The notes beneath the pieces were generated by a model. It had not been told where the DNA came from and did not search any database. It saw only the letters and a program-made list of their open reading frames with translations. Positions 10,350 to 19,702 of a DNA stretch of 64,000 nucleotides are shown one piece after another. This stretch comes from Pseudodesulfovibrio cashew (GTDB lineage Bacteria; Desulfobacterota; Desulfovibrionia; Desulfovibrionales; Desulfovibrionaceae): the NCBI RefSeq assembly GCF_009762795.1, contig NZ_CP046400.1, forward strand, positions 1,961,501 to 2,025,500. Reading direction: 5' to 3'. The position numbers and the translations under genes were made by a program. Position 1 is the first letter of the stretch. Each line of letters begins with the position of its first letter.

Positions 10350-10367
10350 TGTCCGCTATGTGTCCGC
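10350..10367. repeat. End motif of island A, left copy (possible integrase arm site)
   Basis: The motif TGTCCGCTATGTGTCCGC contains two GTCCGC cores. It overlaps the integrase stop codon. The same 18 bases occur at the other end of island A (26453-26470), with one mismatch in the island D remnant (51358-51375). Confidence 0.6.
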
Positions 10368-11543
10368 CGCTTCCGACCGACTGTTTTCGGTGCCGGTCAT
10401 GGCGTAGCGCGCGGCCAGACGATCTTGCGGACCGTCTTCCAACACGCCTTCAAGGTGGCTGTACCGGTCCGTCATGCGCAGGGTCTTGTGCCCGATCATG
10501 ACGTTGGTCTCCTTGAGCGTGCAGCCTGCCTTCAGCATGTTCGTGCAATAGGTGTGGCGGTGATCGTGGAAGTGCAGGTCGTCGAAGTCGTGGTCTTTGC
10601 ACAGCCCTTCCCACGCGGCCTTGATGGACCTGAACGGGGTGCCGTCCATGTTGCCGATCACGAAATCGTCCTTGGTCGCCACGCCCCGTTTTTCTCGGTG
10701 TCGGGTCACATGCTCCAAACGAGCTTCGAGTGCTTTGCGGGTGCGGGGCATAATCCGGTGGGTTCGGGTCACCCCATTTTTGGTGCGGTGGAACGTGATG
10801 TGGTTTTCCGCAAGGTCGACATTGGCCCACTTGAGGCTGAGGACTTCCTGGGTGCTGCACCCGTGCTCGACCGCCAGCAGGATCGCCAGGGGCAAGTAGT
10901 GCTTCGCCCTGCGCTGATGGGCCGCTGCCAGCAGCTTCTCGATTTCGAGGGGGTTCTGGGCCTTCTTGCGCTCACTGGCCTTCTCCGACAAGTATGGGAT
11001 GTCCCGCGCAATGTCTTTTTCGATCAAACCCTGCTTCGCGGCCTGTGCGAACACTTGCTTGATGACAAACAATCGGCGGTTCGCCAATACGTTGCAGTTC
11101 TTGCCTTTTTCGCCCTTGGCCACAAGCTTCGCCTTGGTCTGTTCGGCGATGCCGATGCGGTAATCTCGAATGGTCTCCTCCTTGAGGTCATGGAGCAGGG
11201 TGTGCTTCCATCCCTTCAGGACCGGGGCCAGCAGGTAGCCGTACCCGGCATGGCTCGCCTGGGATATCTTTCCTTCCCCGAGCTTTCGGTCCCATTCGTC
11301 CCGACACAGCAGGGCAGCTTGCCCAAAAGTGGGCAGGGACTGCTGCTTCGGTTGCCGAGTTTCCTTGGTCGGCAATCTGCCACTGTCGAGCAGGGTGCGA
11401 AGCCGGTTGGCTTCTTCCTGGGCCAGGTCTTTCCGTCTTAGCGTCTTGTGGTATTCCTTCCTGCCCGTTTCCGGGTTGTTGAAGTGAATGACGTACGCTT
11501 TTCCCTTTTTCAGCGAACGGGTCGCGATGGTGACAGTAGCCAT
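10356..11543 (-). CDS. int: Tyrosine recombinase (integrase) of island A
   Basis: This 395-residue protein belongs to the phage-type tyrosine integrases that use tRNA genes. The N-terminal ~100 residues are a basic arm-binding region and residues ~70-170 a core-binding SAM-like domain. The catalytic domain has the box HDHRHTYCTNM (H-x-x-R) near residue 325 and the nucleophile region IGHKTLRMTDRYSHL near 355. Oddly, the position of the first catalytic arginine (normally G-x-R-x-x-E) reads GCSTQE, so that Arg looks replaced. Either another residue serves or activity is reduced. Start ATG 11543 is preceded by GGAGAA inside the end of the excisionase-like gene, implying translational coupling. 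The stop codon lies inside the end-motif repeat. The gene sits 78 bp from the tRNA, the usual place for an integrase. Confidence 0.92.
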   Translation of the reverse strand: MATVTIATRSLKKGKAYVIHFNNPETGRKEYHKTLRRKDLAQEEANRLRTLLDSGRLPTKETRQPKQQSLPTFGQAALLCRDEWDRKLGEGKISQASHAGYGYLLAPVLKGWKHTLLHDLKEETIRDYRIGIAEQTKAKLVAKGEKGKNCNVLANRRLFVIKQVFAQAAKQGLIEKDIARDIPYLSEKASERKKAQNPLEIEKLLAAAHQRRAKHYLPLAILLAVEHGCSTQEVLSLKWANVDLAENHITFHRTKNGVTRTHRIMPRTRKALEARLEHVTRHREKRGVATKDDFVIGNMDGTPFRSIKAAWEGLCKDHDFDDLHFHDHRHTYCTNMLKAGCTLKETNVMIGHKTLRMTDRYSHLEGVLEDGPQDRLAARYAMTGTENSRSEAADT

Positions 11544-11546
11544 AAG

Positions 11547-11750
11547 CTATTCTCCCTTCGGACTGTTCGCCGCCAAGCTTCTTCGATTTTCAATGAACGC
11601 TTGCAGGTCTGTTTTCAGAACCAGCTTTCGTGATCCTATCGCGATATGACCCAAGGCGCCAGACTGAATCAGACGCGAAATGGTCGCACGGTGGACCCGC
11701 AAAAAGCAGGCGACTTCCCTGATGGTCAAAAGAGTCGATGCATCGGACAT
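11547..11750 (-). CDS. Excisionase-like helix-turn-helix protein of island A
   Basis: A 67-residue product starting at ATG 11750. The segment LTIREVACFLRVHRATISRLIQ is a MerR/AlpA-type winged helix (HTH_17) as in excisionases, followed by the typical IGSRKLVLKTDLQAFIE. It ends three bases before the integrase start, so the two are cotranscribed. The frame is open upstream to an ATG at 11840 (97 residues), but that extension looks unstructured. Neither start has a strong ribosome-binding site, so the start is uncertain. Its likely role is directing excision by the neighbouring integrase or regulating it. Confidence 0.8.
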   Translation of the reverse strand: MSDASTLLTIREVACFLRVHRATISRLIQSGALGHIAIGSRKLVLKTDLQAFIENRRSLAANSPKGE

Positions 11751-11929
11751 GGTGCGGTTCTCATAGGAACGGAACGTAAAGCCTCCTACCGCCGTAGCGT
11801 ACCCGTTTCCACTTCCCCTTCGGTTGAAGTTGCTCGTCAAAACTCAGCCAACAGTCCAGTTTGACACCGTAGGAGAAATAAAAGTCAAACGTCGGAAGGG
11901 GGCTCGGAGAGAAAAGAATGAAAAAAAAT

Positions 11930-11957
11930 GAAGCCCCGCACTAAAAGGCGGGGCTTC
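11930..11957 (-). terminator. Terminator of the second recombinase gene
   Basis: GAAGCCCCGC pairs with GCGGGGCTTC around a short loop. On the minus strand it is followed by eight T residues (11922-11929 as A on the plus strand). It begins three bases after the recombinase stop codon. Confidence 0.9.
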
Positions 11958-11959
11958 TG

Positions 11960-12919
11960 CTAATAGGAACTGCCAAGATAGGCGTTCGATACGTCACGTC
12001 TTCCGGCAGAATGTCCTGCCGTGTTTTCGATCTCATCACGTGCTTCATTGTCGAGCCGGGGCCATTTTTCCCCGGCGGCATCGTATGCTGCTGCTTGAAA
12101 CACCTGAACGTCGTCGTGCTGGTTGGGCGGTTCAAAGCCAGTATGCTCCACGTACATTTGGTGGAAGCGCTCGTGACGGAGACCGTGCAGGGTTCCCTCT
12201 GCGTCTTTGCCGGTCAGACCGTGTTTTCTGGCCGCATAGTCCAACCGATGCAGCCAGTTGTCGCCCATATGCTCGGGCATGAGGTTGTTGACGCCTTTCC
12301 TGTCTGAAGGGGACACATATTCCTGCGCCCGTTCAAGGGCTGCTTCTTGCATGGGCGACAGGTTGAGCAAGGCTCTTGGTCTGCCGCCTTTGGTCCCGTA
12401 CTGGACAAGCAGACTGTGCTCGTCGCGATTCCAGTCATTGGGCAAGTCAAGCTTGGCTGCTTCTTCCCTGCGCAAACCGAGTTCGTACATCAACTCGACC
12501 TGTGCCGCCGCCCGACCCGCATGCGAATACGACGTGTCGTTTCGCATGCGGGTCAGGGTGTTTTGAAAGGCTTCCGGGCTGACAGTGCGGGACGTCGCAT
12601 TGGCGATGGACCCGCGTCGCACCCCGAAGGCCGCGTTGCTTTTGCTGATGTGGTCGTTTCCGTATGCGCGGCAAATGTGGCGTGCGGCACTGAAGACTTC
12701 GGCAATCCTGCCGTCGCCCACGCCGTCCGCGCGCATGGCGTCCGCCACGCGCTGGAAATGCTTGTTCGTCACCTTGGTCCACTTCCGGGCTCCCAGGTTC
12801 GCGTGGCGCAAGATCTTGACGAAATGTTGGGCCGTCTGGCGGATTCGGTGCTGTTTCGATTTCGGGCCGGACAAGGTTGCCCGGTTGATCCCATACTTGA
12901 GGCTGTCGGATTTTCTCAT
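11960..12919 (-). CDS. Integrase-domain protein (second tyrosine recombinase)
   Basis: This 319-residue protein starts at ATG 12919 behind AGGAG seven bases upstream. It resembles the 'integrase domain-containing protein' family found on conjugative elements. A SAM-like N-terminal half (residues ~30-110) is followed by a tyrosine-recombinase catalytic half. That half has YELGLRREEAAKLDL (first Arg near residue 153), HGLRHERFHQMY (HxxR-type box near 247) and a C-terminal GHSAGRRDVSNAYLGSSY with the candidate nucleophile Tyr. All key residues appear present. It lies apart from the int/xis pair and has its own terminator. Its job (element resolution or a different att site) cannot be read from the sequence. 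Confidence 0.8.
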   Translation of the reverse strand: MRKSDSLKYGINRATLSGPKSKQHRIRQTAQHFVKILRHANLGARKWTKVTNKHFQRVADAMRADGVGDGRIAEVFSAARHICRAYGNDHISKSNAAFGVRRGSIANATSRTVSPEAFQNTLTRMRNDTSYSHAGRAAAQVELMYELGLRREEAAKLDLPNDWNRDEHSLLVQYGTKGGRPRALLNLSPMQEAALERAQEYVSPSDRKGVNNLMPEHMGDNWLHRLDYAARKHGLTGKDAEGTLHGLRHERFHQMYVEHTGFEPPNQHDDVQVFQAAAYDAAGEKWPRLDNEARDEIENTAGHSAGRRDVSNAYLGSSY

Positions 12920-13639
12920 TGGAATTCTCCTTCCGTTAAAGGTTCGGGGCAGCGCCCCGGGGCCAAGCAGATCGGGCTTTTCCCGTTATCCGGGAAAGAC
13001 CTGCCTGTGGCGGTAAACCCGCCACGCATCACCAGCTAAGGGAAGAATGAATGCCCGTTTCCCATTGGAAGAAGATTCCGGAAGACCCAGTCAATAAGGG
13101 GTGCTGCCCCGCAAGCGCGTACGTCTTGCGGATTGGATGGCAGCCGTAGGGGAAGTGCGGCAATGACAAGCGTAGATACTTGCCATTCCACCATCGGCGG
13201 GTGCTGCGTTACAGCCTGCGTGTTTGGATTTGGAAATGGCCGTTTGTTTGGAAAACGGCGCGTGGATCGTTGAAGCACAAGGCTTCTTCATGCGTCATCA
13301 GTTCGGACTACGTCACGAACTTATGACGCGCGTCAATGCGTTTCACCTCCTTTTGGTTACGGAATTATCCGATGGATATGCCCCACCATACGACGTCGTC
13401 AAACCCTCGCGCAAGCTCCGGCAGCACGATTTCTTCCCCTCCCGCCGATTTTCCGCGAGCGTGACGCAAGCAGCCGCCAGCGCAAGGCCGAGCCCTTCGG
13501 GCGTCCGTCTTCGCCGGACGGCCTTGCCCCGACGGCTTTGCTTGCGTCGAGATTATCGCAGGCGACGGCGAGAGGGATGGCGGGTTTGACTCAGGCTCAA
13601 GGGATTTCCTTGGCAAAGCTTGAGGAATATTATTCAGTA
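12920..13639. other. 720-bp intergenic region between recombinase and helicase genes
   Basis: No frame here has a credible start or recognisable product; the ones at 13036-13291 and 13224-13589 are arginine/proline-rich shadows. The region holds the promoter of the recombinase gene on the minus strand and a large composite hairpin at 13463-13548. It may contain a cis-acting site of the element. Confidence 0.5.
13463..13548. other. Large composite hairpin (possible element cis-acting site or structured RNA)
   Basis: Three nested arms are visible. GACGCAAGCA (13463-13472) pairs with TGCTTGCGTC (13539-13548). GCAAGGCCG (13482-13490) pairs with CGGCCTTGC (13519-13527). GTCCG (13503-13507) pairs with CGGAC (13515-13519) around a TCTTCGC loop. 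There is no T run on either side, so it is not a simple terminator. It lies just beyond the helicase stop codon. Confidence 0.6.
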
Positions 13640-16600
13640 CTAGCTCATGAAGAAGGTTGAAAGACAGCTGGCGAGGTACTCATTAACCTTCTGCGAGAGC
13701 CGCTTAACCCCCAGGATATCCGCCAAGTCCCGGACTCGGTCTTTGCTCATCACAAGCTCAGGATGGTCAGCTATAAGCCCGAATAGTTCGTGGCGCGAGA
13801 TGTCTGTGACGGCTCTACCTTCGATGGTCCTATAAGGGACCTTTTCCTGATAAGTTCCAGGTGACCAGATAAAAGTCGTCTTACCTTCCTTGCGGAGTTC
13901 ATTCTTGCCGAGGCAGGTGTCGATTTGCTGCCGGATGTTGGCACCGGTCCTTTTCCAGCCGTGGGCTTTGCAGATAGTCCGGGCCAGTCGGTCGGCCTCA
14001 ATGGGGCCTTCTTTCTCTACCAGATAGTCGATCAGTTGACAGAGAATCGGTGTGTATCCGGCATCGAAGAAACGGTCCGCATCCGGTTGGACGGGCCATT
14101 TGATAGGCGAGATATTACTTGAGACCGTCGAATCCTCCACCCCGGTTGATTTGGCATATTTTGAGTGTTGATCTGGTGGTTCCGGATCAGAATACGGAAG
14201 CTCAAGTTCATTGCTTACATTGGGAAGCTTGACTTGTCTTGAAACCCGAGGCTGCAAAACATGCTCTTCTTCCGGTTGTGATTTCATGGTTTCCGCAACA
14301 AGCTCTTCGGGCACCTCCCTCCATTCCTCTTCTTGCTCGGATTGTTCTTTGGCCTGGGCTTCTAGTTCCTTCTCCTTTTGGCGGGAGTTTTCGAGAAGCT
14401 CCTCAAGTTCTGTATGAACCCGTTTGAGCGCTTCCGTAGGAGTCATGAACCAGTCTGTTGACCATATGCGGATGATGTTCCACCCGAGGTTACATAGGAC
14501 CGCCTCACGGATTTTGTCTCGATCCCGTGCGCTTGCGGAACTGTGGTAGGTTGCGCCGTCACACTCAACGCCCGCCAGGTAGGCACCTGCGTGATCGGGA
14601 TGGACCACGCCCAGGTCGATTCGGTAATCGGAAACACCGATTTGAGGCCGTATCTCCCAGCCCTTGTCTTGAAGAGCGGACATGACGGCTTCTTCAAACG
14701 GACTCTCCGCATCACCAACGGAATCACCCCTACCCGCACCGCACGGGAGCGCTATCGGGCCTCGCTTGGCGTAGTCAAGAAAGGTCTTGAGATGGGCCAC
14801 GCCAAGGGCCTTGGTCCGCGATGTGTCGATGTCATCGGCCTCAATTGATGAGAAGACATGCATTTCGGATCGGGCGCGCGTTACGGCGACGTTTAGGCGT
14901 CTTTCTCCTCCATCCCGATTGAGCGCGCCGAAACTCATTGACATTTTGTCTCCATTATCTCGCCCGAAGGTAATGGAGAAGCACATGATGTCCCGCTCAT
15001 CTCCCTGGATGTTTTCCAGGTTCTTGACGATAACCGGTTCTTCTCGATTTTCGCTGAAGAACCATTCAAGCTTCGGATTGGAACGTCGGGCCTCGTCAAA
15101 AAGATTGAGGATCAGTTCCTGTTGCTGGATGTTGAACGTGATGACGCCGAGGGTCGGTCTCGTCTCCTTTGGGAGTTGTAGCCAGTGTTCCAGTCGTGAC
15201 CTAGCAAACCGGACGATTTCTCTCGCTTCCGTGATGTTGGTACGGCCTGTGCCTCTCGCATACGCGCCGTCGTTTTTGTGAAAAACAAGGGCATCTGATT
15301 CTGTTTTGGGCGAAGGGAAGGTGATGAGTCTACCACCATAATAGTGATGGTTCGAGAACGAGATCAACGATTCATCTCGGCTTCGGTAATGCCAGTTCAA
15401 CTGGACTTCCGGCAGGCCCGCCGCACTGGCTTCTTCGAGAATACTGGGCAGGTCTTTTTCATATTCGGCAAGGTCGTCCTCGTCCTCGTCATCGGCACGG
15501 CCGAAAAAGTTGGTGGGTGGCAACTGTTTCGGGTCGCCCACGATGATGGATTGCTCGGCCCTGGCGATGGCTCCGACCGCATCCCACGTCGTGATCTGGG
15601 AGGCTTCATCGAAAATGACCACATCAAATTGTGTCTGGTCTGCTGGGAGGTATTGAGCCACTGAAAGCGGTGACATGAGCATGCATGGCGCCAGTTTGGT
15701 GAACACGGTTGGCGTGTTTTCGAGTAATTTGCGGATGGAAAGGCTCGGCCGTTGCAAAGATAGTTGGTGTCTCAATGCTCCCAATTCCGAGCGGCGAGGG
15801 ACGCTATCCCTGGCGGGAAGCCCATGCGATGTCTTAATCAATACCTGATCCGAGGCCATTTTTTGAACGGCTTCGTCCCTCTTGCGAAACTCTCGTATCA
15901 AATCTTCGTGGGACCAATGGCGGAAGCCGCGAAGCTCTGAACTGGCGTCTATGACGAGGGGCAACCACCAATGGAAATATGCCACCCGGAAATCCAACTT
16001 GGCGTTTTCGATCTGCCCGGTTGGTAGTGCCTTCAGAAACGGATCAAGGCCCAGTGCCCGTGCTTCCTCTCTGACCGCCACCCAACGGACCCAATCCGCC
16101 AGTTGTGTCTTGTGGGCAATCAAATGTCGTAGGTTCGTTTCAAGGGACTCTATCGACGGGATATGCAGCTTTCCTTTGGAGTGAACAGCGTAGGCATCAC
16201 AGGCCGATTTGAATTCCCTGAGCGCTGAATGAAATGCCGTTGCCAGGCGTTCGGCGTCAGGTCGTTGCTGCCCGTGATTGAGCAGGGAGTCCAATGCGGC
16301 TCCAAACTGCTGGGCATCAGAGGCATAACGGCGAACATCGGCGAGCGCTTGTTGCAGATTCCCAGCACCTTTGAGATATTCCAATACGTTGGAATGGTCG
16401 GTTTCTTCGTTTCGAAATACCGGAAGCCCTGCCAGCTCGCTCTGGTCGATGGTTTCAATGTTGTTTTGGATTTCCCGCAGGGGAATTATTTCCGAAGCGA
16501 CATCCACCTTGCCGTCCGCTGCATAGCTTTGGAGAAGTTTGCCGATTCGCCTGCGCCCGAAGGCCGAGAGTGGCCACATTTTGGCATTTGCCTCGCGCCA

Positions 16601-19138
16601 TTGACGGTCGATGTCGTCCACGGGGATGCGTTTCAGTTCGGCGTTTTCGTAGCTAGCCGTGAGGTTCGACCGGGCTTGGCGAATGATGGTGATGGCGGCG
16701 GCGAGAGATGCCGCGGCTTCTTCCAAACGGCCCAATTCCGCATCGACGACCTTGCTGTAGTCCTGCCCGGAAGCGATCCGGCAAACCTCATGGAATCGAT
16801 TGAGTTGCTTTATGCGCTCAAGATTTGTTTCCTCAGCGTCTGGTAGCCCTATCTTATGCGCCAAGGCGTCGGCGGTTTCCTTGAGTTGGGGAATAGTAGC
16901 CAAAATTGATTCGGCGTGTTCAATCAGACTGTTTTGCCAAGAAAACGTCCATTCCTCAGCGTCGATGCTGTCGAATCCCTTGCAGTCGCGGACAATGGCG
17001 TGAATTCTGTCCGCGCGTATTGCGGTCTCCTCAAGCCTGGCGAACATGCCCGGATCGTGCGCATTGAGATTGTCGAACGTGAGAGTGAACCGTGGGCGAT
17101 GTCCGGCGACAACGCCGATGGCCTGGAAAACACTGAAGCCGTGGCTACCAGGTGCATGAAGTTGTTCCACATACCTGTTGAGTTGGTCTCTTGCCGCCTC
17201 AAGTTGGCTTGTTGCACGGTCCCAGGAATCCGTCGCATATTTTTCACTACGTTCCCAAGCGGCCCCCAGTTGGGCCAGAACACGTTTCCTGTCGGATTTA
17301 TTGGAGTGGAGTTCAAGGCAGACGTCGCCAAGCCCGTATGCCTTCAATCGGCGGTAAACCACGTCCAGCGCCGCTGATTTCTCCGCCACAAAAAGAACGC
17401 GTTTCCCCACGGAGAGGCACTGGGCGATCATGTTGGCGATTGTCTGGCTTTTCCCTGTGCCGGGAGGGCCGATGACAACGAAGTCGTGTCCGTTCATGGC
17501 CGCAACAACGGCAGCCAACTGGGAGCTGTCGGCGGGAAGCGGAGTCAGCAGGTCATGCAGGGGGATCTTTTTGTCGATCTCGTTGGGCAGGGGAAGACAG
17601 GGGCCGTCACACGCTTGGACAAAAGGAGTCTCGGGCGAGTCTATGAGATGTTTGACAAGCCGGTTGTTTCTCAGGTCCTCGGTTCGGTCGACCAAATCCT
17701 TCCACATGAGATACTTGGCAAAAGAAAACGTGGAAAACGCCGCCTCCTCAACAACTTCAAATCCTGGGATGTCCCGCACGGCCTTGCGCATGAGCGAGAA
17801 GACCAAAGGGACGTCGATACCTGATTCGTCTTTTGGGAGCTCTCCTTCCAAGGACGGAACCCTGAGTCCGAAATCCCGTTGCAAGAATTGAAGGAGGGTC
17901 GAGTTGATGCGGATGTCGTCTTCATGGTGTGCAAGATAAAAATCCGATTTCGCCGAACGGCGTTTCAGGGAAACCGGGAGCAGGAGGATGGGGGCTCGAT
18001 ACAGCGTCGGGTCGTTTTCCGTTTTCTTCCACCTGAGGAAGCCCACCGCCAGGTAGAGGGTGTTGGCGCCCCCTTCCGCGAGTTCACTGTTGGCCTTGCG
18101 GAAAAGCGTGACCAGCCGGTTGCGCATGTCTGTTCCGGGCAGCGGAATGCAGAGCTGCTTGCGCTCCAGGGCGTCCTTGGCGAACTCCTCATGGATGTCT
18201 TTGCCGTTTTGTTGCTGATACAATTCCGGATCCCGTGCCCCGACAGGGTTTTCATCCTTGAGGGATATGACCCGAAGGCGGCTTCCGTCCGCCAGCATGT
18301 CTTCCAGTCTCGGAAGATCCGGGCACAAGACCGGGATGGTCTGCTTGGTGTCCTTGAAGTTGAGGAGGCGATTTCGAAGAGTCAGGTCAAGGAGCTTTCG
18401 TTGCCATCGGTCTATCCTGTCTTGAGCTGTCTGGGGCGTTTCGTCGATTACTTCACCCGGCAACATGCCGAAGTCCGGTTCCGGCGGGAGAGCCGCCGGG
18501 GCAACTTCCTCTGCGGCTTCTTTTGAGGATTCTTCGACATGATGGGCAGCGAGGGGAGTGACACCTGCAAAACGAGCCCTGCGGATGTCCACGGCACGCT
18601 CGAAGTCGACTTCGTTTTTTTCGTTGAGTTTCACCCTGGCGTTTTGAACCGCTTGGGTGAAGTCCGCTACGGGACGATTCGTTACCAAGGTCGTTTCAAA
18701 TGCCTCGAATTCACGCGCCGCGATGGCTTTGCGGAGTTCGACCACATCCGGTTCTTCAATGGAGGGCAGAGTCTTGTCCGCAAGCCAGACGCCTGTAAAG
18801 GCGTGTCCCTTGGTAAAGATAATGACAGGGTTGAGGCCCGCCGCTTCAAGCGCACCAGCAAATAGCAGCGAGCTGTCGAGGCAGGTGACCAACCCCTCGT
18901 CGTGTATCCGCCGCGGCCCTCGGACCTTCTGCCCTCTGGATTCAAAAGAGGCGGGAGGCTGTGCATAGCTCAGTGCCTTTTCGGTGATGGCCGACCATAT
19001 GCCGGCAGCAAGCATGTACGCCCGTTTGGGGTCTTGATCCTGGTACCCGTTGAGCGCCCCGTTGTGACCACCCTTTTCAAGGAGCATACTTGCCCCGTTT
19101 GCAAATTTTTGCGACGACGGGATCGTTCGGCGAGACAA
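13640..19138 (-). CDS. DUF4011/DUF3320 superfamily-1 helicase with Vsr-like nuclease (main frame)
   Basis: This 1,832-residue protein is of the large helicase-nuclease type common in defence islands. In order, it has a transglutaminase-like segment (CLDSSLLFAGALEAAGL near residue 86) and a DUF4011 region beginning IDRWQRKLLDLTLRNRLLNF near 240. Walker A GPPGTGKS lies near 553, DEAS (motif II) near 1175 followed by VGDPKQLPP, and LNVAVTRARSE (motif VI) near 1400. A MTES_1575/Vsr-like endonuclease follows with SPFEEAV, DYRIDLG and VECDGATYH (~1480-1560). A DUF3320 winged-helix domain is at ~1700-1790. Known relatives unwind and cut nucleic acid; an anti-phage role is inferred. ATG 19138 is internal to the family's normal N-terminus. 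The missing ~140 residues are in the overlapping frame 19077-19544, separated by a +1 shift. Confidence 0.92.
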   Translation of the reverse strand: MSRRTIPSSQKFANGASMLLEKGGHNGALNGYQDQDPKRAYMLAAGIWSAITEKALSYAQPPASFESRGQKVRGPRRIHDEGLVTCLDSSLLFAGALEAAGLNPVIIFTKGHAFTGVWLADKTLPSIEEPDVVELRKAIAAREFEAFETTLVTNRPVADFTQAVQNARVKLNEKNEVDFERAVDIRRARFAGVTPLAAHHVEESSKEAAEEVAPAALPPEPDFGMLPGEVIDETPQTAQDRIDRWQRKLLDLTLRNRLLNFKDTKQTIPVLCPDLPRLEDMLADGSRLRVISLKDENPVGARDPELYQQQNGKDIHEEFAKDALERKQLCIPLPGTDMRNRLVTLFRKANSELAEGGANTLYLAVGFLRWKKTENDPTLYRAPILLLPVSLKRRSAKSDFYLAHHEDDIRINSTLLQFLQRDFGLRVPSLEGELPKDESGIDVPLVFSLMRKAVRDIPGFEVVEEAAFSTFSFAKYLMWKDLVDRTEDLRNNRLVKHLIDSPETPFVQACDGPCLPLPNEIDKKIPLHDLLTPLPADSSQLAAVVAAMNGHDFVVIGPPGTGKSQTIANMIAQCLSVGKRVLFVAEKSAALDVVYRRLKAYGLGDVCLELHSNKSDRKRVLAQLGAAWERSEKYATDSWDRATSQLEAARDQLNRYVEQLHAPGSHGFSVFQAIGVVAGHRPRFTLTFDNLNAHDPGMFARLEETAIRADRIHAIVRDCKGFDSIDAEEWTFSWQNSLIEHAESILATIPQLKETADALAHKIGLPDAEETNLERIKQLNRFHEVCRIASGQDYSKVVDAELGRLEEAAASLAAAITIIRQARSNLTASYENAELKRIPVDDIDRQWREANAKMWPLSAFGRRRIGKLLQSYAADGKVDVASEIIPLREIQNNIETIDQSELAGLPVFRNEETDHSNVLEYLKGAGNLQQALADVRRYASDAQQFGAALDSLLNHGQQRPDAERLATAFHSALREFKSACDAYAVHSKGKLHIPSIESLETNLRHLIAHKTQLADWVRWVAVREEARALGLDPFLKALPTGQIENAKLDFRVAYFHWWLPLVIDASSELRGFRHWSHEDLIREFRKRDEAVQKMASDQVLIKTSHGLPARDSVPRRSELGALRHQLSLQRPSLSIRKLLENTPTVFTKLAPCMLMSPLSVAQYLPADQTQFDVVIFDEASQITTWDAVGAIARAEQSIIVGDPKQLPPTNFFGRADDEDEDDLAEYEKDLPSILEEASAAGLPEVQLNWHYRSRDESLISFSNHHYYGGRLITFPSPKTESDALVFHKNDGAYARGTGRTNITEAREIVRFARSRLEHWLQLPKETRPTLGVITFNIQQQELILNLFDEARRSNPKLEWFFSENREEPVIVKNLENIQGDERDIMCFSITFGRDNGDKMSMSFGALNRDGGERRLNVAVTRARSEMHVFSSIEADDIDTSRTKALGVAHLKTFLDYAKRGPIALPCGAGRGDSVGDAESPFEEAVMSALQDKGWEIRPQIGVSDYRIDLGVVHPDHAGAYLAGVECDGATYHSSASARDRDKIREAVLCNLGWNIIRIWSTDWFMTPTEALKRVHTELEELLENSRQKEKELEAQAKEQSEQEEEWREVPEELVAETMKSQPEEEHVLQPRVSRQVKLPNVSNELELPYSDPEPPDQHSKYAKSTGVEDSTVSSNISPIKWPVQPDADRFFDAGYTPILCQLIDYLVEKEGPIEADRLARTICKAHGWKRTGANIRQQIDTCLGKNELRKEGKTTFIWSPGTYQEKVPYRTIEGRAVTDISRHELFGLIADHPELVMSKDRVRDLADILGVKRLSQKVNEYLASCLSTFFMS

Positions 19139-19544
19139 ACGCGGCGAGGATGCTGGCCATTTCGCCCAAGCCGCCCCATTCGTCTCGCGCCAGAAGCCTG
19201 ATGGGCAGAATCTGTTCGCCCAAGGCCGCCTCGTTCTGGCGAAGCCGGAAGGTCAGTTGTCCACGCTCAGCTTCGTTGAGCCCATCGAAAAAAGCGAAGT
19301 CGTATTCCAACCGCAAGTCGGAGAGGGATATGTCGCTATTGGCATGTATTCTGTCGATGGTCCAAGTCTTGTTCCGGCAAAACGGAGGGTGAGGAGTGAG
19401 CTCCAGGGTGATATTCTCAACAGGCACATCCGAGGTGTTGCGGATTTGGATGCTACGCAGAATGGGAACCGAATTTTGCGCGGAGACAAAATTGATGCAT
19501 TCGGCTGCGGATATTACCAAAGTGGGCGTGCTGTCCGTATTCAT
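19077..19544 (-). CDS. N-terminal fragment of the DUF4011 helicase, frameshifted from the main frame
   Basis: This 155-residue frame has the usual start of large DUF4011 helicases: a beta-rich domain with VPILRSIQIRNTSDVP, ILPIRLLARDEWGG and ASILAAFVSPNDPVVAK. The family protein would continue FANGASMLLE, and that continuation is found one base out of phase in the main frame. The two frames overlap by 62 bp. Removing one A from the A5 run in GCAAAAATTTGC (plus-strand 19113-19117) fuses them. The shift may be a natural mutation, a slippage-prone switch or a sequencing error. As written, the cell makes a short N-terminal piece and possibly an independently started large protein. Confidence 0.85.
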   Translation of the reverse strand: MNTDSTPTLVISAAECINFVSAQNSVPILRSIQIRNTSDVPVENITLELTPHPPFCRNKTWTIDRIHANSDISLSDLRLEYDFAFFDGLNEAERGQLTFRLRQNEAALGEQILPIRLLARDEWGGLGEMASILAAFVSPNDPVVAKICKRGKYAP

Positions 19545-19702
19545 GTCACTGCCTCAAACTCATCAAGATACATTTGAATTTTCGTTTTCCGTTGAAGTTA
19601 ATCACTACACATTATAGAAAAGGTTGAAAAGGCGCTGAAGGTCAAGATTTAATTCGATCTTGCCTGGGTAATGAAATTTCTTGAGTGTGACTTGGAGGCG
19701 TT

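Noticed and set aside
10425-11441. 338-residue plus-strand frame opposite the integrase
   Set aside because: Antisense shadow of a clear integrase gene.
13036-13589. Several small frames on both strands before the helicase gene
   Set aside because: Low-complexity Arg/Pro-rich sequence with no starts; overlaps the large hairpin.
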